From Metamycoplasma subdolum (GTDB lineage: Bacteria > Bacillota_I > Bacilli_A > Mycoplasmatales > Metamycoplasmataceae): a stretch of DNA of 64,000 nucleotides. A program made the position numbers and the translations under genes. The first letter of the stretch is position 1; every line of letters starts with the position of its first letter. Positions 34,515-44,989 of this stretch are shown piece by piece. The stretch spans positions 310,001 to 374,000 of the forward strand of contig NZ_CP137846.1 in NCBI RefSeq assembly GCF_033546815.1. The letters are read 5' to 3'. The notes under the pieces were generated by a model. That model had not been told where the DNA came from and did no database searches. It was given only the letters and a program-made list of their open reading frames with translations.

Positions 34515-34883
34515 CTATTTACCTTTCTTTCCAGCAATTGTTTTTCTAGGACCTTTTCTAGTTCTTGCGTTTTTCTTAGTGCTTTGTCCTCTAACTGGTA
34601 AACCTTTTCTGTGTCTTATGCCACGATATGATTTAATTTCCATAAGTCTTTTGATGTTAAGGTTTACTTCTCTTTTTAAATCACCTTCGGTGATATAGTT
34701 TTTAGCTTCATCACGAATACGAGTAAGTTCTTCTTCGCTTAAATCTTTAACTCTTTTATCTTCATCAACTTTTGCATTTTTTAAGATTAATTTTGCAAGT
34801 GATGGACCAATACCAAAAATGTAGGTTAGAGATACGACTACACGTTTGTTATTAGGAATTTCAACGTTTAAAACTCTGGCCAT
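34515..34883 (-). CDS. rpsM: 30S ribosomal protein S13
   Basis: This 122-residue head protein of the small subunit has [14 protein letters not shown] near the start and the basic end containing [20 protein letters not shown]. Its C-terminal Lys/Arg tail contacts tRNA in the P site. It is three bases before rpmJ and two bases upstream of rpsK. Confidence 0.97.
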   Translation of the reverse strand: MARVLNVEIPNNKRVVVSLTYIFGIGPSLAKLILKNAKVDEDKRVKDLSEEELTRIRDEAKNYITEGDLKREVNLNIKRLMEIKSYRGIRHRKGLPVRGQSTKKNARTRKGPRKTIAGKKGK

Positions 34884-34886
34884 ATT

Positions 34887-35000
34887 TTATCCTTGTCTTT
34901 GTTTGTGTTTTGGATTAATACAGATTATTCTATTAATACCATTTCTTTTAATTAATTTGCAATCTTTGCAAATACGCTTGATTGAAGCTCTAACTTTCAT
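34887..35000 (-). CDS. rpmJ: 50S ribosomal protein L36
   Basis: This 37-residue protein, [18 protein letters not shown] and onwards, has the zinc motif C-x2-C followed by C and H near ICINPKHKQ. It lies between infA and rpsM as in most bacteria, and GGAGAAAG precedes its ATG. Confidence 0.97.
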   Translation of the reverse strand: MKVRASIKRICKDCKLIKRNGINRIICINPKHKQRQG

Positions 35001-35012
35001 GCTTTCTCCTTG

Positions 35013-35228
35013 TTATTTATGTCTATAGATAATGCGACCCTTAGTCATGTCATAAGGACTAAGTTCGACGTCAACTTCATCACCAGGAAGCATGCCAATA
35101 TTGTGTAAAGTCATTTTGCCTGATGTGAAAGCTCTGATAGTTAAACCATTTTCAAGTAATACTTCATAATCTTTGGTTGAAAATTTTTTAACTATTTTAC
35201 CTGACATTTTTATTGCGTCTTTTGCCAT
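35013..35228 (-). CDS. infA: Translation initiation factor IF-1
   Basis: This 71-residue OB-fold protein blocks the A site during initiation. [20 protein letters not shown] and the C-terminal [18 protein letters not shown] are diagnostic. The ATG overlaps the map stop codon by one base, implying coupled translation. Confidence 0.97.
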   Translation of the reverse strand: MAKDAIKMSGKIVKKFSTKDYEVLLENGLTIRAFTSGKMTLHNIGMLPGDEVDVELSPYDMTKGRIIYRHK

Positions 35229-35980
35229 TAAATATTATCTCCTGAGAGTATGTATGCTTTATTGTCTTTGATTAAAACAGTTTGTTCATAATGAGCTGTG
35301 TTTTTGCCTGAGGCACTAATAACAGTTCATCCGTCATCTTTAATTTTGATTTGTTTAGTTTTTTGCAAGATCATTGGTTCAATGCAAATAACCATATTAT
35401 TTCTAATAAGAGGGCCTGTATTTTTTTCACCGTCGTTATATACATAAGGATCTTCATGTAAACTTTTGCCAATACCATGGCCGGTAAATTCGTCTGGTGT
35501 AAAAAAGCCTCTTTCTTTAATTAGTTTGCCAATGGCAAAGCTAATGTCGCCTATTCTTTTGCCAACTTTGATGGCATTAAATCCAGCGTAAAATGCGTCT
35601 TTGGCACAAGCAATTAATGCTTTATCTTCTTCACTTATATTTCCAACGCCTTTTGTAAAAGCAGAGTCTGAATAATATCCTTCATAAATTGCTCCGCAAT
35701 CTATTTTGACAATGTCTCCATCTTTTACAATATAGTCACTTGGAATTCCGTGAATTAGTTCTTCATTAACTGATATACAGCAAGTTGCAGGAAAACCATA
35801 TTGTCCTAAAAATGCTGGTTTTGCACCTCTTTTATTAATTTCTTTAAAAGCTACGCTATCAATTTCTTTTAAAGAAACTCCTGGTCTTATGAAGTCATAT
35901 AAAATGGTTTTTACTTCTGCCAAGATTGAACATGCTTTTTTAATCTTTGAAATTTCTTCGTCTGTTTTAAAAAGTATCAT
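35228..35980 (-). CDS. map: Methionine aminopeptidase, type I
   Basis: This 250-residue enzyme removes the initiator Met from new proteins. Metal ligands can be seen in the Asp of [15 protein letters not shown], the His of [13 protein letters not shown] and Glu in CIEPMI. The frame is open upstream into adk, but the start is ATG 35980 after AGAGG, giving normal length. A UGA-coded Trp occurs near residue 219. It lies between adk and infA, the common arrangement. Confidence 0.96.
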
Positions 35981-36029
35981 ATTTAAAGCCTCTTTTCGAA
36001 AATTTAAGGTATGTATTTTTGAATATATT

Positions 36030-36680
36030 TTAAAGCAGTTTTTTAATGCTTTCAAAGACATCTTTAGCGCTTCTAAAAGCATCAATTTCATAAAGCATGT
36101 TTTTCTCTTTATAGTAGTTTATTAAAGGTTCAGTTTGAGTTGAGTATACTTGAATTCTTTTTGTTACAACGTCTTCATTATCATCGCTTCTTTTAACAAG
36201 AACTGCGTTACAATTGTCACAGTGAATGTTGTCCTTTGAAGGCTTTGTTACAAGGTGATAAATCTTCTTGCAATTTGGGCACATGCGACGTTTGGTAAGA
36301 CGTTCAACAATTTGTTTTTCAGTAATATTTAATAAAATTACTTTATCAATTTCAATTGAATCTTCTTTAAGTTTGATTAAAAAATTTGCTTGGTCTATTG
36401 TTCTTGGATAGCCATCTAAAATAAATGATTTATTTTCTTTTTTAAGTTCTATTAATTTATTTTTAACAATTAAGTTTGTGATGTTATCAGGAACATATAT
36501 TCCTGAATCTAAAAGATTTTTAACTTGTTTGCCAAGGTCTGTTTCATTTTTAATTTCTTGTCTGAAAATATCTCCAGTAGAAAGGTGAAAATAACTAAAT
36601 TCTTTGGCAAGCATTTTAGCAAGTGTTCCTTTTCCTGCACCTGGAGGACCTAAGAAAATTAAGTTTGGTTTATTTATCAT
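36030..36680 (-). CDS. adk: Adenylate kinase
   Basis: This 216-residue kinase balances ATP, ADP and AMP. The P-loop GPPGAGKGT is at about residues 11-19. The lid contains four Cys (CPNC and CDNC), so it is the zinc-binding long form. Its start codon overlaps the end of secY by seven bases (ATGATAA). Gene order secY-adk-map is typical. Confidence 0.97.
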   Translation of the reverse strand: MINKPNLIFLGPPGAGKGTLAKMLAKEFSYFHLSTGDIFRQEIKNETDLGKQVKNLLDSGIYVPDNITNLIVKNKLIELKKENKSFILDGYPRTIDQANFLIKLKEDSIEIDKVILLNITEKQIVERLTKRRMCPNCKKIYHLVTKPSKDNIHCDNCNAVLVKRSDDNEDVVTKRIQVYSTQTEPLINYYKEKNMLYEIDAFRSAKDVFESIKKLL

Positions 36681-38143
36681 ATTAAATCCTCTTCTTCTTC
36701 GCCATAAACCTCTTTAAGTTCACGAATTTGTCTTCTCTTTCTTGCAAGTTCTTGTGATTTATATCTTGCTTTAATTTGTTGAACAGTTTCATATGCTGTT
36801 GATACTAAAATCATAATAGTTGTTCCACCAAATGCAATTGATGCAGGCATGCCTAACATTTGTTGAATATATTGAAGTGCACCAAGTAAGATTAGATAAA
36901 TTGATGAGAAAAATGAAAGACGAATTACGACATCAAGAAGATAATTTTCAGTTTGTTCTCCCGGTCTAATTCCAGGAATGAAGGTTGAACTTTTAGCAAA
37001 ATCTTCACTGATTTTGTCAATTTTTGATTGTTGAATTCCCATTAAAATTGTTAGTCCGAAACTAACTAATATAAAGAGAATAAAACCTAAAGGTTGAGTT
37101 AATTGTAAGTTTTTATAAACTCAGTTGTAATAAGCACTAGTGTTTGGATCCATTAAGTTTGCAATCATTGTTGGAACTGAAAGAATCATTAGTGAGAAAA
37201 TGATTGACATAATTCCAGCTGGGTTTGCTTTAATTGGCATGTAACTTAGTTCTTTTTCGTTTTTAGAAAGACCAGCACCAACTTGTTGAATTGGAATATG
37301 TCTTTCAGCAATAGTGAAGATTATTACAATAAATATTACAAGTAAATAACCTAACATGTAAACGGAAAAGTTTATAACATCTCTTAAAACAACTGAAGAT
37401 TGTTTTGCACTTGGAACAAAGAATTCAAATGCAGATTTGAATGTAGGAATTAAGTTTGAAGCAATACCTACAAAAATTAGTAAGCTTGTTCCATTTCCTA
37501 CACCACGGTTTGTAATTTGTTCTGATAGAAACAAGGCAAAGAATGAACCTGAGATTAAAATCATAGGAACAATTAAGTAACTAAATAGTTCTCTTCCTTT
37601 TGAACCTAAAACTTTAATAACACTATCGTCATATTTAATTCCAAATCCAGTGGTTGTTTTTGCTAAAGCACGAGTTAATAAAAGTGCTTGAATGATAGCG
37701 AAAATTATTGTTAAAAAGTAAGTGATAAAATTAATTTTTATTCTTCCCTGAGGTCCAGATTGACTGAGTCTGTGGATGGCTGGGAAGGCTTTTGTTTGTA
37801 AAATCATCATAACTAAACTTGCCGAAATGAAAGGACTTATTCCGAGTGCTAAAACTGAGAAGTTTCTAAGTCCTCCACCACCTACAAGGTTTAAAATTCC
37901 GACAAAGTCGCCTTGTTGAATTTTGTCTTTATTAACAAGGCTAACTCCAGGTATGGTGATTGTTTGTGCTGCTAGAAAAAGGATTAAAATTGCAAGCGTA
38001 AATAATATCTTCTTAAAAAGAGAATGGTTTTTTCATCATTCGATTCAAGCATTTCTCTTTTCGTTGAAGAATTTATCAATCGCAAGCTTACGATCTAGCT
38101 TTTCGGTTATATCATCTTTTTCTTTACGCAACTTTTTCGCCAT
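36674..38143 (-). CDS. secY: Preprotein translocase subunit SecY
   Basis: This 489-residue protein forms the ten-helix protein-conducting channel. Landmarks are the plug region after GGGGLRNFSVLALGISPFI, the RALAKT segment and the loop FIPGIRPGEQTENYL. The N-terminal cytoplasmic tail is long (about 45 residues) and the C-terminal tail is acidic. Read with UGA as Trp, the protein ends LIW and overlaps adk by seven bases. Its start overlaps the rplO stop as TAATG. It works with SecA (7183-9804). Confidence 0.96.
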
Positions 38144-38577
38144 TATTTAACCTCGATTTTGCCTCCGGCTTTTTCTATCGCTTTTCTAGCTGAAAGAGAA
38201 AGTGAAGGAATTTGTACGTTTAATTTTTTTGTTAAAGTTCCATTACCTAAAATTTTAACTGGTAATTTTCCTTTAATTAGGTTATGAGATGAAAGTGTTT
38301 CTTCATTAACTTTTTCTCCAGCTTTAAAAGCTTTTTCCAATTGAGAAAGATTAACAACTTGGTATTCAATGTGATTTACATTGTTGAACCCACGTTTTGG
38401 TATTCTTCTAAATAGTGGGTTTTGTCCCCCTTCAAATCCAAGTCTTACTGTGCTTCTTTTTGTTTGCCCTGATTGTCCGCGACCTGCTTGTTTACCTTTA
38501 CCAGCAGCGTGTCCTCTACCAACACGGTGTTTTTCTTTTCTAGCACCTTCAGTAGGTTTTAATGTATGTAGTTTCAT
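38143..38577 (-). CDS. rplO: 50S ribosomal protein L15
   Basis: This 144-residue protein has the Gly/Arg-rich start GRGHAAGKGKQAGRGQSGQ and the RRIPKRGF motif. Two ATG codons are adjacent; I chose the second (38577), six bases from GGAG, over 38580, three bases from it. It precedes secY with a one-base overlap. Confidence 0.95.
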   Translation of the reverse strand: MKLHTLKPTEGARKEKHRVGRGHAAGKGKQAGRGQSGQTKRSTVRLGFEGGQNPLFRRIPKRGFNNVNHIEYQVVNLSQLEKAFKAGEKVNEETLSSHNLIKGKLPVKILGNGTLTKKLNVQIPSLSLSARKAIEKAGGKIEVK

Positions 38578-38635
38578 CATATTCTCCTTATTTTACTAAT
38601 TTTGTGAAAGTATTCAAATAATTAAATGAAATTAA

Positions 38636-39328
38636 TTATTTAGATAATAGATGTTTTACATCAATGTCACGAAGTTCAGCGATTTTTTCTACTGTTCTTA
38701 ATTTTTTAAGAGCATTAATTGTGGCTTGAACAATGTTTTGTTTTGTTCTTGAACCATAAGTTTTGGTAGAAATGTCGCTGTAACCTGCAAGTTCAACTAC
38801 GGCACGAACAGTGTTTGAGGCAATGATTCCGGCACCCTTTGGAGCTGGACGAAGTTGCACTTTTGAAGCTAAGAATTTTTCTTTAATTTCATGAGGGATT
38901 GTTCCTTTAATAACAGGAACGAAAATAATATTCTTTTGAGCGTCTTTTACGGCTTTTTTGATGGCATCTTGAACTTCGTTTGCTTTTCCGTGTCCAAAGC
39001 CAACTTTACCTTTTTTATCGCCCACAACAACATAAGCTGAGAATGAGAAACGACGTCCACCTTTTACAACAGTTGTAACTCTGGCAACATCAATAACTTT
39101 TTCTTCATATTGTTGTTCAGTTTGAAAGTTTGATTTTCTGAATGGTTTTTGATCTTTTTTGAAGGTTTTGTTTTGTTGTGGTTTTTTATCTTTTAAATCT
39201 TTGTTTTTATCTTCGATTTTACGACTTACTACTTTAGTAGCTTTGGCTTTTTCAGCTGCTTTGATTTCTTCTTCAGTAGGTTGTTTAACTTCTTTATCTA
39301 AGATTTCTTTAAGTGTTTTGTCTTGCAT
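38636..39328 (-). CDS. rpsE: 30S ribosomal protein S5 with N-terminal extension
   Basis: This protein is 230 residues long, against about 165 in most bacteria. The S5 core (dsRBD-like plus second domain) starts near residue 75 with [20 protein letters not shown] and includes [15 protein letters not shown]. The first 70 residues are Lys/Gln/Glu-rich and carry no core motif. The ATG overlaps the rplR stop. S5 helps decoding accuracy in the small subunit; the extension is probably disordered and surface-facing. Confidence 0.96.
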   Translation of the reverse strand: MQDKTLKEILDKEVKQPTEEEIKAAEKAKATKVVSRKIEDKNKDLKDKKPQQNKTFKKDQKPFRKSNFQTEQQYEEKVIDVARVTTVVKGGRRFSFSAYVVVGDKKGKVGFGHGKANEVQDAIKKAVKDAQKNIIFVPVIKGTIPHEIKEKFLASKVQLRPAPKGAGIIASNTVRAVVELAGYSDISTKTYGSRTKQNIVQATINALKKLRTVEKIAELRDIDVKHLLSK

Positions 39329-39678
39329 TAGAATTTAATCCCTTCTTCGCGTAGTGTGTCGCAAAATGTTTTAATTTTACCGTGATAAATATAACCTGAA
39401 CGATCAAAAACGATTTTGTTAATTTTTGATTTTTTAAGACTTTTTGCAAAGTCTTGTGCGACTAGTTTAACTGAGTCATTATTTTTGGTTTTAAGAGCTA
39501 ATTTTTGAGTTGATGATGAAGTTATGGTTAAATGATTTAAATCATCAATTGCTTGAGTGTAAAAATGATGTAAAGATTTATAAACTACAACTCTTGGGCA
39601 AGATTTTGAGCCTTTTGCAAGCTTGTTTGTAATTTTTAAATGTTTAGCTTTTCTTTTGTCATTTCTAGATAAAATCAT
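39328..39678 (-). CDS. rplR: 50S ribosomal protein L18
   Basis: This 116-residue 5S rRNA-binding protein has [19 protein letters not shown] and a C-terminal [20 protein letters not shown]. It lies between rplF and rpsE and overlaps the latter by one base (TAATG). Confidence 0.96.
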   Translation of the reverse strand: MILSRNDKRKAKHLKITNKLAKGSKSCPRVVVYKSLHHFYTQAIDDLNHLTITSSSTQKLALKTKNNDSVKLVAQDFAKSLKKSKINKIVFDRSGYIYHGKIKTFCDTLREEGIKF

Positions 39679-39698
39679 ATATTCTCCTTTTAAACATG

Positions 39699-40238
39699 CT
39701 ATTTAGCAGCAGTTTTTCCTTCTTTACGACGGATAACTTCATCTTTGTACATAATTCCTTTTCCTGAATAAGGACTTGGTTTTCTAATTTTTCTTAAATT
39801 AGCTGCAAATTCACCAACAATTTGTTTATTAATACCTGAAATTGTAATGTTAGTTGGTTTAGGTACTTCTACCTTTAATTCTTGAGGAATTCTTAGTAAG
39901 GTCGGATGTGAATAACCTGCAATTATTTCAATTTCACTTCCTTTTAAGGTTGCTTTATAACCTACCCCTTTAATTTCGATTTCTTTTTTGTATCCTTTAG
40001 ATACTCCGATTAGCATATTGTTAATATTAGCATTAGTAGTTCCGTGAAGCTGTTTTGTGGTTTTTTCTTCATTCGCTCTTATAGTTTTGATTTCTGAATT
40101 TTCAACTACAACTTTAATAAGAGGATTGAAGGTATATGTAAGTTCGCCTAAGTTTCCTTTTACTTTAATAGTGTTTTGGTTTAGTTCGACTTGAACGTTT
40201 TCTGGTACTTTTAAGATTCTGTTTCCAATTCTAGACAT
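39699..40238 (-). CDS. rplF: 50S ribosomal protein L6
   Basis: This 179-residue two-domain protein near the factor-binding site starts MSRIGNRILKVPENV and has the conserved end KIRKPSPYSGKGIMYKDEV. It is between rpsH and rplR in the spc-operon order. Confidence 0.97.
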   Translation of the reverse strand: MSRIGNRILKVPENVQVELNQNTIKVKGNLGELTYTFNPLIKVVVENSEIKTIRANEEKTTKQLHGTTNANINNMLIGVSKGYKKEIEIKGVGYKATLKGSEIEIIAGYSHPTLLRIPQELKVEVPKPTNITISGINKQIVGEFAANLRKIRKPSPYSGKGIMYKDEVIRRKEGKTAAK

Positions 40239-40244
40239 AATTTT

Positions 40245-40661
40245 TTACCATATGTAGGCAACTACTTCGCCACCTACGTGTGCCTTTCTTGCTTCTTTAT
40301 CGGTTAAAAGTCCTTTTGAAGTTGAAATGATTGCTGTACCAAAACCTGAAAGTACGTAAGGAACTTGACTTGCTTGAGCATAAACTTTTAAGCCTGGTTT
40401 AGAGATTCTTTTAATTCCTGAAATCGCAGAGATGTTTTGATTCATTCCTTTGTATTTTAAGCTAACCTTAATTTCTTTGAAATTAGGTTTGTCTTTAACT
40501 TGTTGAACTTCAAAGGCTGAAATGTATCCTTCTTTTTTGAAAATTTCAAGAATTTTTACTTTTTTGTTTGAATGTGGAATTATAACTTCATTGTATTTTC
40601 TTGCAATGGCGTTTTTAATTCTTACAAACATATCTGAAATAGGGTCAATGATGATTGCCAT
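40245..40661 (-). CDS. rpsH: 30S ribosomal protein S8
   Basis: This 138-residue 16S rRNA-binding protein has [19 protein letters not shown] at the start and [18 protein letters not shown] with GGEVVAYIW at the end, the classical S8 C-terminus. The final Trp is coded by UGG, an exception here. It follows rpsN by two bases. Confidence 0.97.
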   Translation of the reverse strand: MAIIIDPISDMFVRIKNAIARKYNEVIIPHSNKKVKILEIFKKEGYISAFEVQQVKDKPNFKEIKVSLKYKGMNQNISAISGIKRISKPGLKVYAQASQVPYVLSGFGTAIISTSKGLLTDKEARKAHVGGEVVAYIW

Positions 40662-40663
40662 AA

Positions 40664-40849
40664 TTATCAGCTCGCTTTCTTTACACCAGGAATTTTTCCT
40701 TCATGTGCAAGTTCTCTAAAACAAATTCTACAAATTTTGTATTTTCTTAAAACAGCATGCACTCTGCCACAAATTTGGCAACGTGTATATTTTCTAGCTT
40801 TGAATTTTGGTTTTCTTTCAGCTTTTACCATTAATGATTTTTTTGCCAT
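40664..40849 (-). CDS. rpsN: 30S ribosomal protein S14, zinc type
   Basis: This 61-residue protein has the zinc motif CQIC...CRIC, so it is the short zinc-binding form. It ends GVKKASW with the last Trp coded by UGA directly before TAA, which confirms the table-4 code. It is between rplE and rpsH. Confidence 0.97.
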
Positions 40850-40861
40850 ATTTAAGCCTTC

Positions 40862-41416
40862 CTAATTATTTGCCTTGCTAAAAGGCATTCCTAAGTATTT
40901 TAATAATGCTAATGCTTCTTTGTCATTGTTTGTTGAAGTAACAATAATGACATCCATCCCTTTTAATTTACGGATTTTATCGAAACTAATTTCAGGGAAA
41001 ATAATTTCTTCTTTAATTCCAAGGGCAAAGTTTCCTCTTCCATCAAAACTTTTAGGACTAACTCCTGAAAAGTCACGAACACGAGGAAGTGCTACTTCAA
41101 TAAGTTTAGTTAGAAATGATCACATACGATCACGTCTTAAAGTAACTTTTCCACCCATCGGCATGCCTTCACGTAGTTTTCATGAGGCAAGTGATTTTTT
41201 TGCTGTAGTTTTGAATGGTTTTTGTCCAGTAATTTGACTTAGTTCATTTAATACTTCTTCAATTGCTTTTGAGTTAGTAACTTCATTTCCGGCGGTCATG
41301 TTTACAATAATTTTTTCTAAACGAGGAGCTTGCATAGGTGAGGTAAAATTAAAATCTTTGATTAACTTTGGTCTAATTTCAGTTAAATATTTTTTTTCTA
41401 AAGCTAATTTTTTCAT
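40862..41416 (-). CDS. rplE: 50S ribosomal protein L5
   Basis: This 184-residue protein binds 5S rRNA and contacts the P-site tRNA. Landmarks are [30 protein letters not shown] and the C-terminal [21 protein letters not shown]. Two UGA-coded Trp fall in the middle. Order rplX-rplE-rpsN is standard. Confidence 0.97.
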
Positions 41417-41424
41417 TTTTTCTC

Positions 41425-41766
41425 CTATTCTGCTACTGGTTTGTTTACCTTACGCATAACTCTAATTTTTTTGCCGGTTTTGTTGTCAATTTTTCAGCCA
41501 ATTTTTGTGCCAACTGATTTTTGATTTTGGGCACCTTTTTTAAGTAGAAATTGAACGTTTGAAACATGAACTGGATATTCTTTTTTCTCAATTTTACCTT
41601 CTTGGTTTTCTTGACTTGGTTTGTGGTGTTTGGTTTTCTTGTTAATGTCTTTTAAAGTAACTGTTTGATTCTTTGAATCAGTTGCAAGTACTGCTGCAAA
41701 TTTACCTTTTGATTTACCTGAGATAATTAAAACTATATCGTTTTTCTTGATCTTTGATTTAGCCAT
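41425..41766 (-). CDS. rplX: 50S ribosomal protein L24
   Basis: This 113-residue assembly initiator of the large subunit has the KOW motif in [16 protein letters not shown] and a conserved VSNVQFL. One UGA-coded Trp follows KIG. Its start overlaps the rplN stop (TAATG). Confidence 0.97.
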
Positions 41767-42134
41767 TATAAAACCTCCGCTGCAAGTGAAATTATTTTTA
41801 AATAACCTTTATCACGAAGTTCACGAGCTACTGGCCCGAATACACGAGTTCCTTTTAATGTGCCATCTTCTTTAATTAATACAACAGCATTATCATCAAA
41901 ACGAATGTATGAACCATTATCTCTAGCAAGACCTCTTTTAGTTCTTACAATAACTGCTTTTGAAAGTTGTCCTTCTTTTACAACACCATTTGGAATTGCT
42001 TTTTTAACAGTAACAACTACAATGTCACCAATGTTAGTAGAACGAACAATTGATCCACCTAGGTTTTTAATAATCATTACTTCTTTTGCTCCTGAATTAT
42101 CAGCAACATTACATCTTGAAAATTCTCTAAGCAT
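41766..42134 (-). CDS. rplN: 50S ribosomal protein L14
   Basis: This 122-residue protein at the subunit interface has [19 protein letters not shown] at the start and [21 protein letters not shown] at the end. The first eight bases overlap the end of rpsQ. Sequence and length are ordinary. Confidence 0.97.
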   Translation of the reverse strand: MLREFSRCNVADNSGAKEVMIIKNLGGSIVRSTNIGDIVVVTVKKAIPNGVVKEGQLSKAVIVRTKRGLARDNGSYIRFDDNAVVLIKEDGTLKGTRVFGPVARELRDKGYLKIISLAAEVL

Positions 42135-42606
42135 TGTTTTTTCCTTCCACAGCTCTTTCTCTAATTTCTACAAGTCTGAAGTGTTTTGTTTTTGAATAAG
42201 GACGTGTTTCTTGAATTTTTACAATGTCGCCAATTTTTGCTTGGTTGATTTCATCATGAACTGCAAATTTCTTTGATTTCTTGAAACGTTTAGCATAAAG
42301 AGGGTGTTTTTCGTATGTTTCAACAATAACAGTAATAGTTTTGTTGTTTTTTGTACTTAAAACAGTTCCAACTAAAGTTTTACGACGATTTTCACGTACA
42401 ACTTTTTCACCAGTTTCAACTTTAGCAGTAACTTTTTTAGCTTTAACTTGCTTAGTTGGTTTAACAGTTTTAGCTGGTTTAGTAACTTTAGCTGGCTTGG
42501 CAACTTTGGCTGCTTTAGCAGTTTCTGCTTTTTTAGGTGCAGTTTTTGTTGTAGTAGCTTTTTTAGTTTCCACTTTTTTAGCTGTTGCTTTTTTAGTTTC
42601 TGCCAT
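42127..42606 (-). CDS. rpsQ: 30S ribosomal protein S17 with N-terminal Lys/Ala-rich extension
   Basis: The S17 core (about 85 residues, from [19 protein letters not shown] to RLVEIRER) is preceded by about 72 residues of Lys, Ala, Thr, Pro and Val repeats such as [16 protein letters not shown]. The segment [18 protein letters not shown] is identical to part of the tail of L29, encoded just upstream, and the shared DNA is 53 bases long without a mismatch. S17 binds 16S rRNA; the extension is probably disordered. Confidence 0.95.
   Translation of the reverse strand: MAETKKATAKKVETKKATTTKTAPKKAETAKAAKVAKPAKVTKPAKTVKPTKQVKAKKVTAKVETGEKVVRENRRKTLVGTVLSTKNNKTITVIVETYEKHPLYAKRFKKSKKFAVHDEINQAKIGDIVKIQETRPYSKTKHFRLVEIRERAVEGKNNA
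42518..42570 (-). repeat. 53-base direct repeat, copy in rpsQ
   Basis: Identical over 53 bases to 42691-42743. It encodes the start of the Lys-rich extension of S17. The two copies are in the same orientation and 120 bases apart. Confidence 0.85.
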
Positions 42607-43088
42607 TATTTTTTATCTCCTTTTTTTGCTTTAGTTTCTTTTTTAACTTTGACTTCTTTAGTTACTTCTTTTTGGGTAACTTTTGCTTTTGCAGTTTCTG
42701 CTTTTTTAGGTGCAGTTTTTGTTGTAGTAGCTTTTTTAGTTTCTTTAACTTTTGCTACTTCTTTAGTCTTGCTTTCTTTAGTTTTAGTAGTTTTAACTTC
42801 TTTTTTAGGTTCCTTTTTAACTTCTTTTTTAACTTTAATTTCTTGAGTTTTAGGTTTTAGTTGAGAAGCCTTAGTTGCTTGAAGTTTTTCTTTAGCTTCT
42901 TCTAATTTTTTGGCTTTTATTGCAGTAAGTGCTCTTGCTATGTCTTTTTTAACTGTAACAATTTTGTGAGTTTGATCTAATTGACGGGTTGCATTTTTGA
43001 AACGTAGAGAGAATAGTTCTGCTCTTAAATCAGCTACTAAATCATTAAGTTCTTTTAGTGATTTATTTTTTAATTCTGAATAAAGCAT
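42606..43088 (-). CDS. rpmC: 50S ribosomal protein L29 with C-terminal Lys-rich extension
   Basis: L29 is usually about 65 residues; this one has 160. The core, [18 protein letters not shown] to about residue 66, includes [16 protein letters not shown]. The remaining 90 residues are dominated by Lys, Thr, Glu and Ala ([19 protein letters not shown]). L29 stands at the tunnel exit where signal recognition and trigger factors dock, so a long basic tail there may meet nascent chains or the membrane; that is inference. Confidence 0.95.
   Translation of the reverse strand: MLYSELKNKSLKELNDLVADLRAELFSLRFKNATRQLDQTHKIVTVKKDIARALTAIKAKKLEEAKEKLQATKASQLKPKTQEIKVKKEVKKEPKKEVKTTKTKESKTKEVAKVKETKKATTTKTAPKKAETAKAKVTQKEVTKEVKVKKETKAKKGDKK
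42691..42743 (-). repeat. 53-base direct repeat, copy in rpmC
   Basis: Identical over 53 bases to 42518-42570; it encodes [17 protein letters not shown]-type residues in the tail of L29. Confidence 0.85.
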
Positions 43089-43513
43089 TATTTAACTCCT
43101 TCACTTTCTCTTGCAAGAATTTTTCAAGTAACAGGCAGTTTGTGGCCACCTAAACGTAAAGCTTCTTTCATAACGTCAACTTGATTTCCTTTAACTTCAA
43201 ACATAACAGTTCCTTCTTTAACAACAGCAAATCATGCTTCAGGGCTACCTTTTCCAGAACCCATCCGAACACCAATTGGTTTAGAAGTTTTTGACATGTG
43301 TGGGAAGATTTTGATAATAACTTGACCTTCACGACCCATATGACGAGTAATAGCAATACGGGCAGCTTCAATTTGTCTAGCACTAATTCATGCAGATGAA
43401 GTTGATGCTAAACCAAATTCGCCAAATGAAACAGTATTGTTTCTGTGAGCTTTAACTTTGTCGTGGCGAATTCTAAACATTTTTCTGTGTTTCGTTCTTT
43501 TTGGTTGAAGCAT
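43088..43513 (-). CDS. rplP: 50S ribosomal protein L16
   Basis: This 141-residue protein contacts A-site t[20 protein letters not shown] and the [19 protein letters not shown] segment identify it; Trp codons are UGA. Its first 41 bases overlap the end of rpsC in another frame, an unusually long overlap. It ends with a one-base overlap into rpmC. Confidence 0.97.
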
Positions 43514-44273
43514 TTCTTTCACCACCTTTTCTTCTATTATTATTAAATCTTCTATTGTCTCTATCTTTGTCTTGTCTGTTTGGTTTTTCTCTAAGTTCTT
43601 CTACAAGTTTTCCGTGTTTACTTTCATCTTGTGAAGATAAAATTTCACCTAAAGAAACTCAAACTTTAACACCAAGAATACCATAAGTTGTTTTAGCAGT
43701 TGTTACAGCATAGTCAACATTTTGTCTTAAAGTGTGAAGTTTCATTTCACCTTCAGTATAACCTTCAGTTCTAGCCATATCAACACCATTCAAACGACCA
43801 GCAACTGAGGTTTTAATTCCTTTAGCTCCAGCTTTCATTGCTGCTTTAATTGCTGCTTTTTGAGCAAGTCTAAAGCTTGCACGGTTTTCAAGTTTAATAG
43901 CAATTTGTTCAGCTAAAAGTCTTGCATTAACATCAGGTCTTTTTAGTTCTAAAACTTCGATTGTGATGTTAGCATTTTTGTTTTTTAAGAATTTTTTAAG
44001 AGATAAAAGTAATGATTTTAGATTGTCACCATTTTGGCCTAGAATTGCTGCTGGTTTAACAGTTTCTAAATAAACAATGGTATGTCCTTTTTGATCTCTT
44101 TTAATTTTTACTGAACCAATTAAGTATTCACGAACCTTTCTATCAAAGAAATCATAGATCTTTTGGTCTTCTAAAAGGAAGGTTGCAAATTTGTCTTTAT
44201 CAGCATATCAAACAGTGTTATGTTCTTTGCTGATTCCATAACGAAAGCCATTTGGATTAACTTTTTGACCCAT
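43473..44273 (-). CDS. rpsC: 30S ribosomal protein S3
   Basis: This 266-residue protein lines the mRNA entry channel. [14 protein letters not shown], a KH domain with [12 protein letters not shown], and the conserved [20 protein letters not shown] are present. The C-terminal 45 residues are Arg/Asn/Lys-rich ([12 protein letters not shown]) and run over the start of rplP by 41 bases. The start overlaps the rplV stop. Confidence 0.97.
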
Positions 44274-44983
44274 TATTTATCTCCTTTTTTAGTTTCTTTT
44301 TTAACTTTAGGTTCAACTTTTTTAGCTGGTTTTTTAACTTCTTTAGTTTTAGCAGTTTCTGCTTTTTTAACTGGTTCTTTTTTAGATGTTTTTGAAGTTA
44401 CTTTTGTACTGTCTTTTTTAACTTCAGGTTTTTTAATTTCTTTTTTATTTGAAGTAGTTTTTTCAGTTTTTGGTTTTACTTCTTTTTTGGTTGAAGTTTT
44501 CTTTGCAGATTCAACTTTTTTAGGTTGTTTTTCAACTGATTTTTTAACTTCTTTTTTAACTTCTTTTTTGCTTTCTTTTGAAGTTTTGTTTTCTTTTTCC
44601 ATTTCTTCAACGAATGAATCAAATGAACTATTTAATTCAGCAAGTTCGATGTAGAAGTGGCTTGTTCTTTTTAAGATTGGATAAGCTCTACCACGTGAGT
44701 GAGGTTGATATCTTTTTAAGGTTGGTCCATCATTTACTAGAAGTTTTGAAATTACTAATTGTGTAGCATCAAGTCCAGCATTGTTTGTTGCATTAGCAAT
44801 TGCTGAATTTAAAAGTTTTAGGATAATACGAGCAGCTTTTTTGTGAGTAGTTTGTAAAATAACTAAAGCTTTGGTAGCAGTTTTGTAACGAATTAAATCG
44901 GCTACAAGTCTTGCTTTTCTTGGACTAATGTGTTGCATTTTAACACTAGCATGTACAGTTGATTTAAGGATGTCTTTTGTCAT
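44273..44983 (-). CDS. rplV: 50S ribosomal protein L22 with long C-terminal Lys-rich extension
   Basis: The L22 core fills the first 110 residues (ISPRKARLVADLIR, PTLKRYQPHSRGRAYPI) and forms part of the tunnel wall and exit. About 125 further residues are Lys/Glu/Thr/Ser-rich, for example KKEVKKEVKKSVEKQPKK. The total of 236 residues is about twice the normal length. Part of the tail DNA resembles the repeats in rpmC and rpsQ. Confidence 0.95.
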   Translation of the reverse strand: MTKDILKSTVHASVKMQHISPRKARLVADLIRYKTATKALVILQTTHKKAARIILKLLNSAIANATNNAGLDATQLVISKLLVNDGPTLKRYQPHSRGRAYPILKRTSHFYIELAELNSSFDSFVEEMEKENKTSKESKKEVKKEVKKSVEKQPKKVESAKKTSTKKEVKPKTEKTTSNKKEIKKPEVKKDSTKVTSKTSKKEPVKKAETAKTKEVKKPAKKVEPKVKKETKKGDK

Positions 44984-44989
44984 GATTTA

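Noticed and set aside
42341-42860. Plus-strand frames rich in Phe, Ser and Leu over rpsQ and rpmC
   Set aside because: They are mirror images of the Lys-rich tails on the minus strand and have no ribosome sites.
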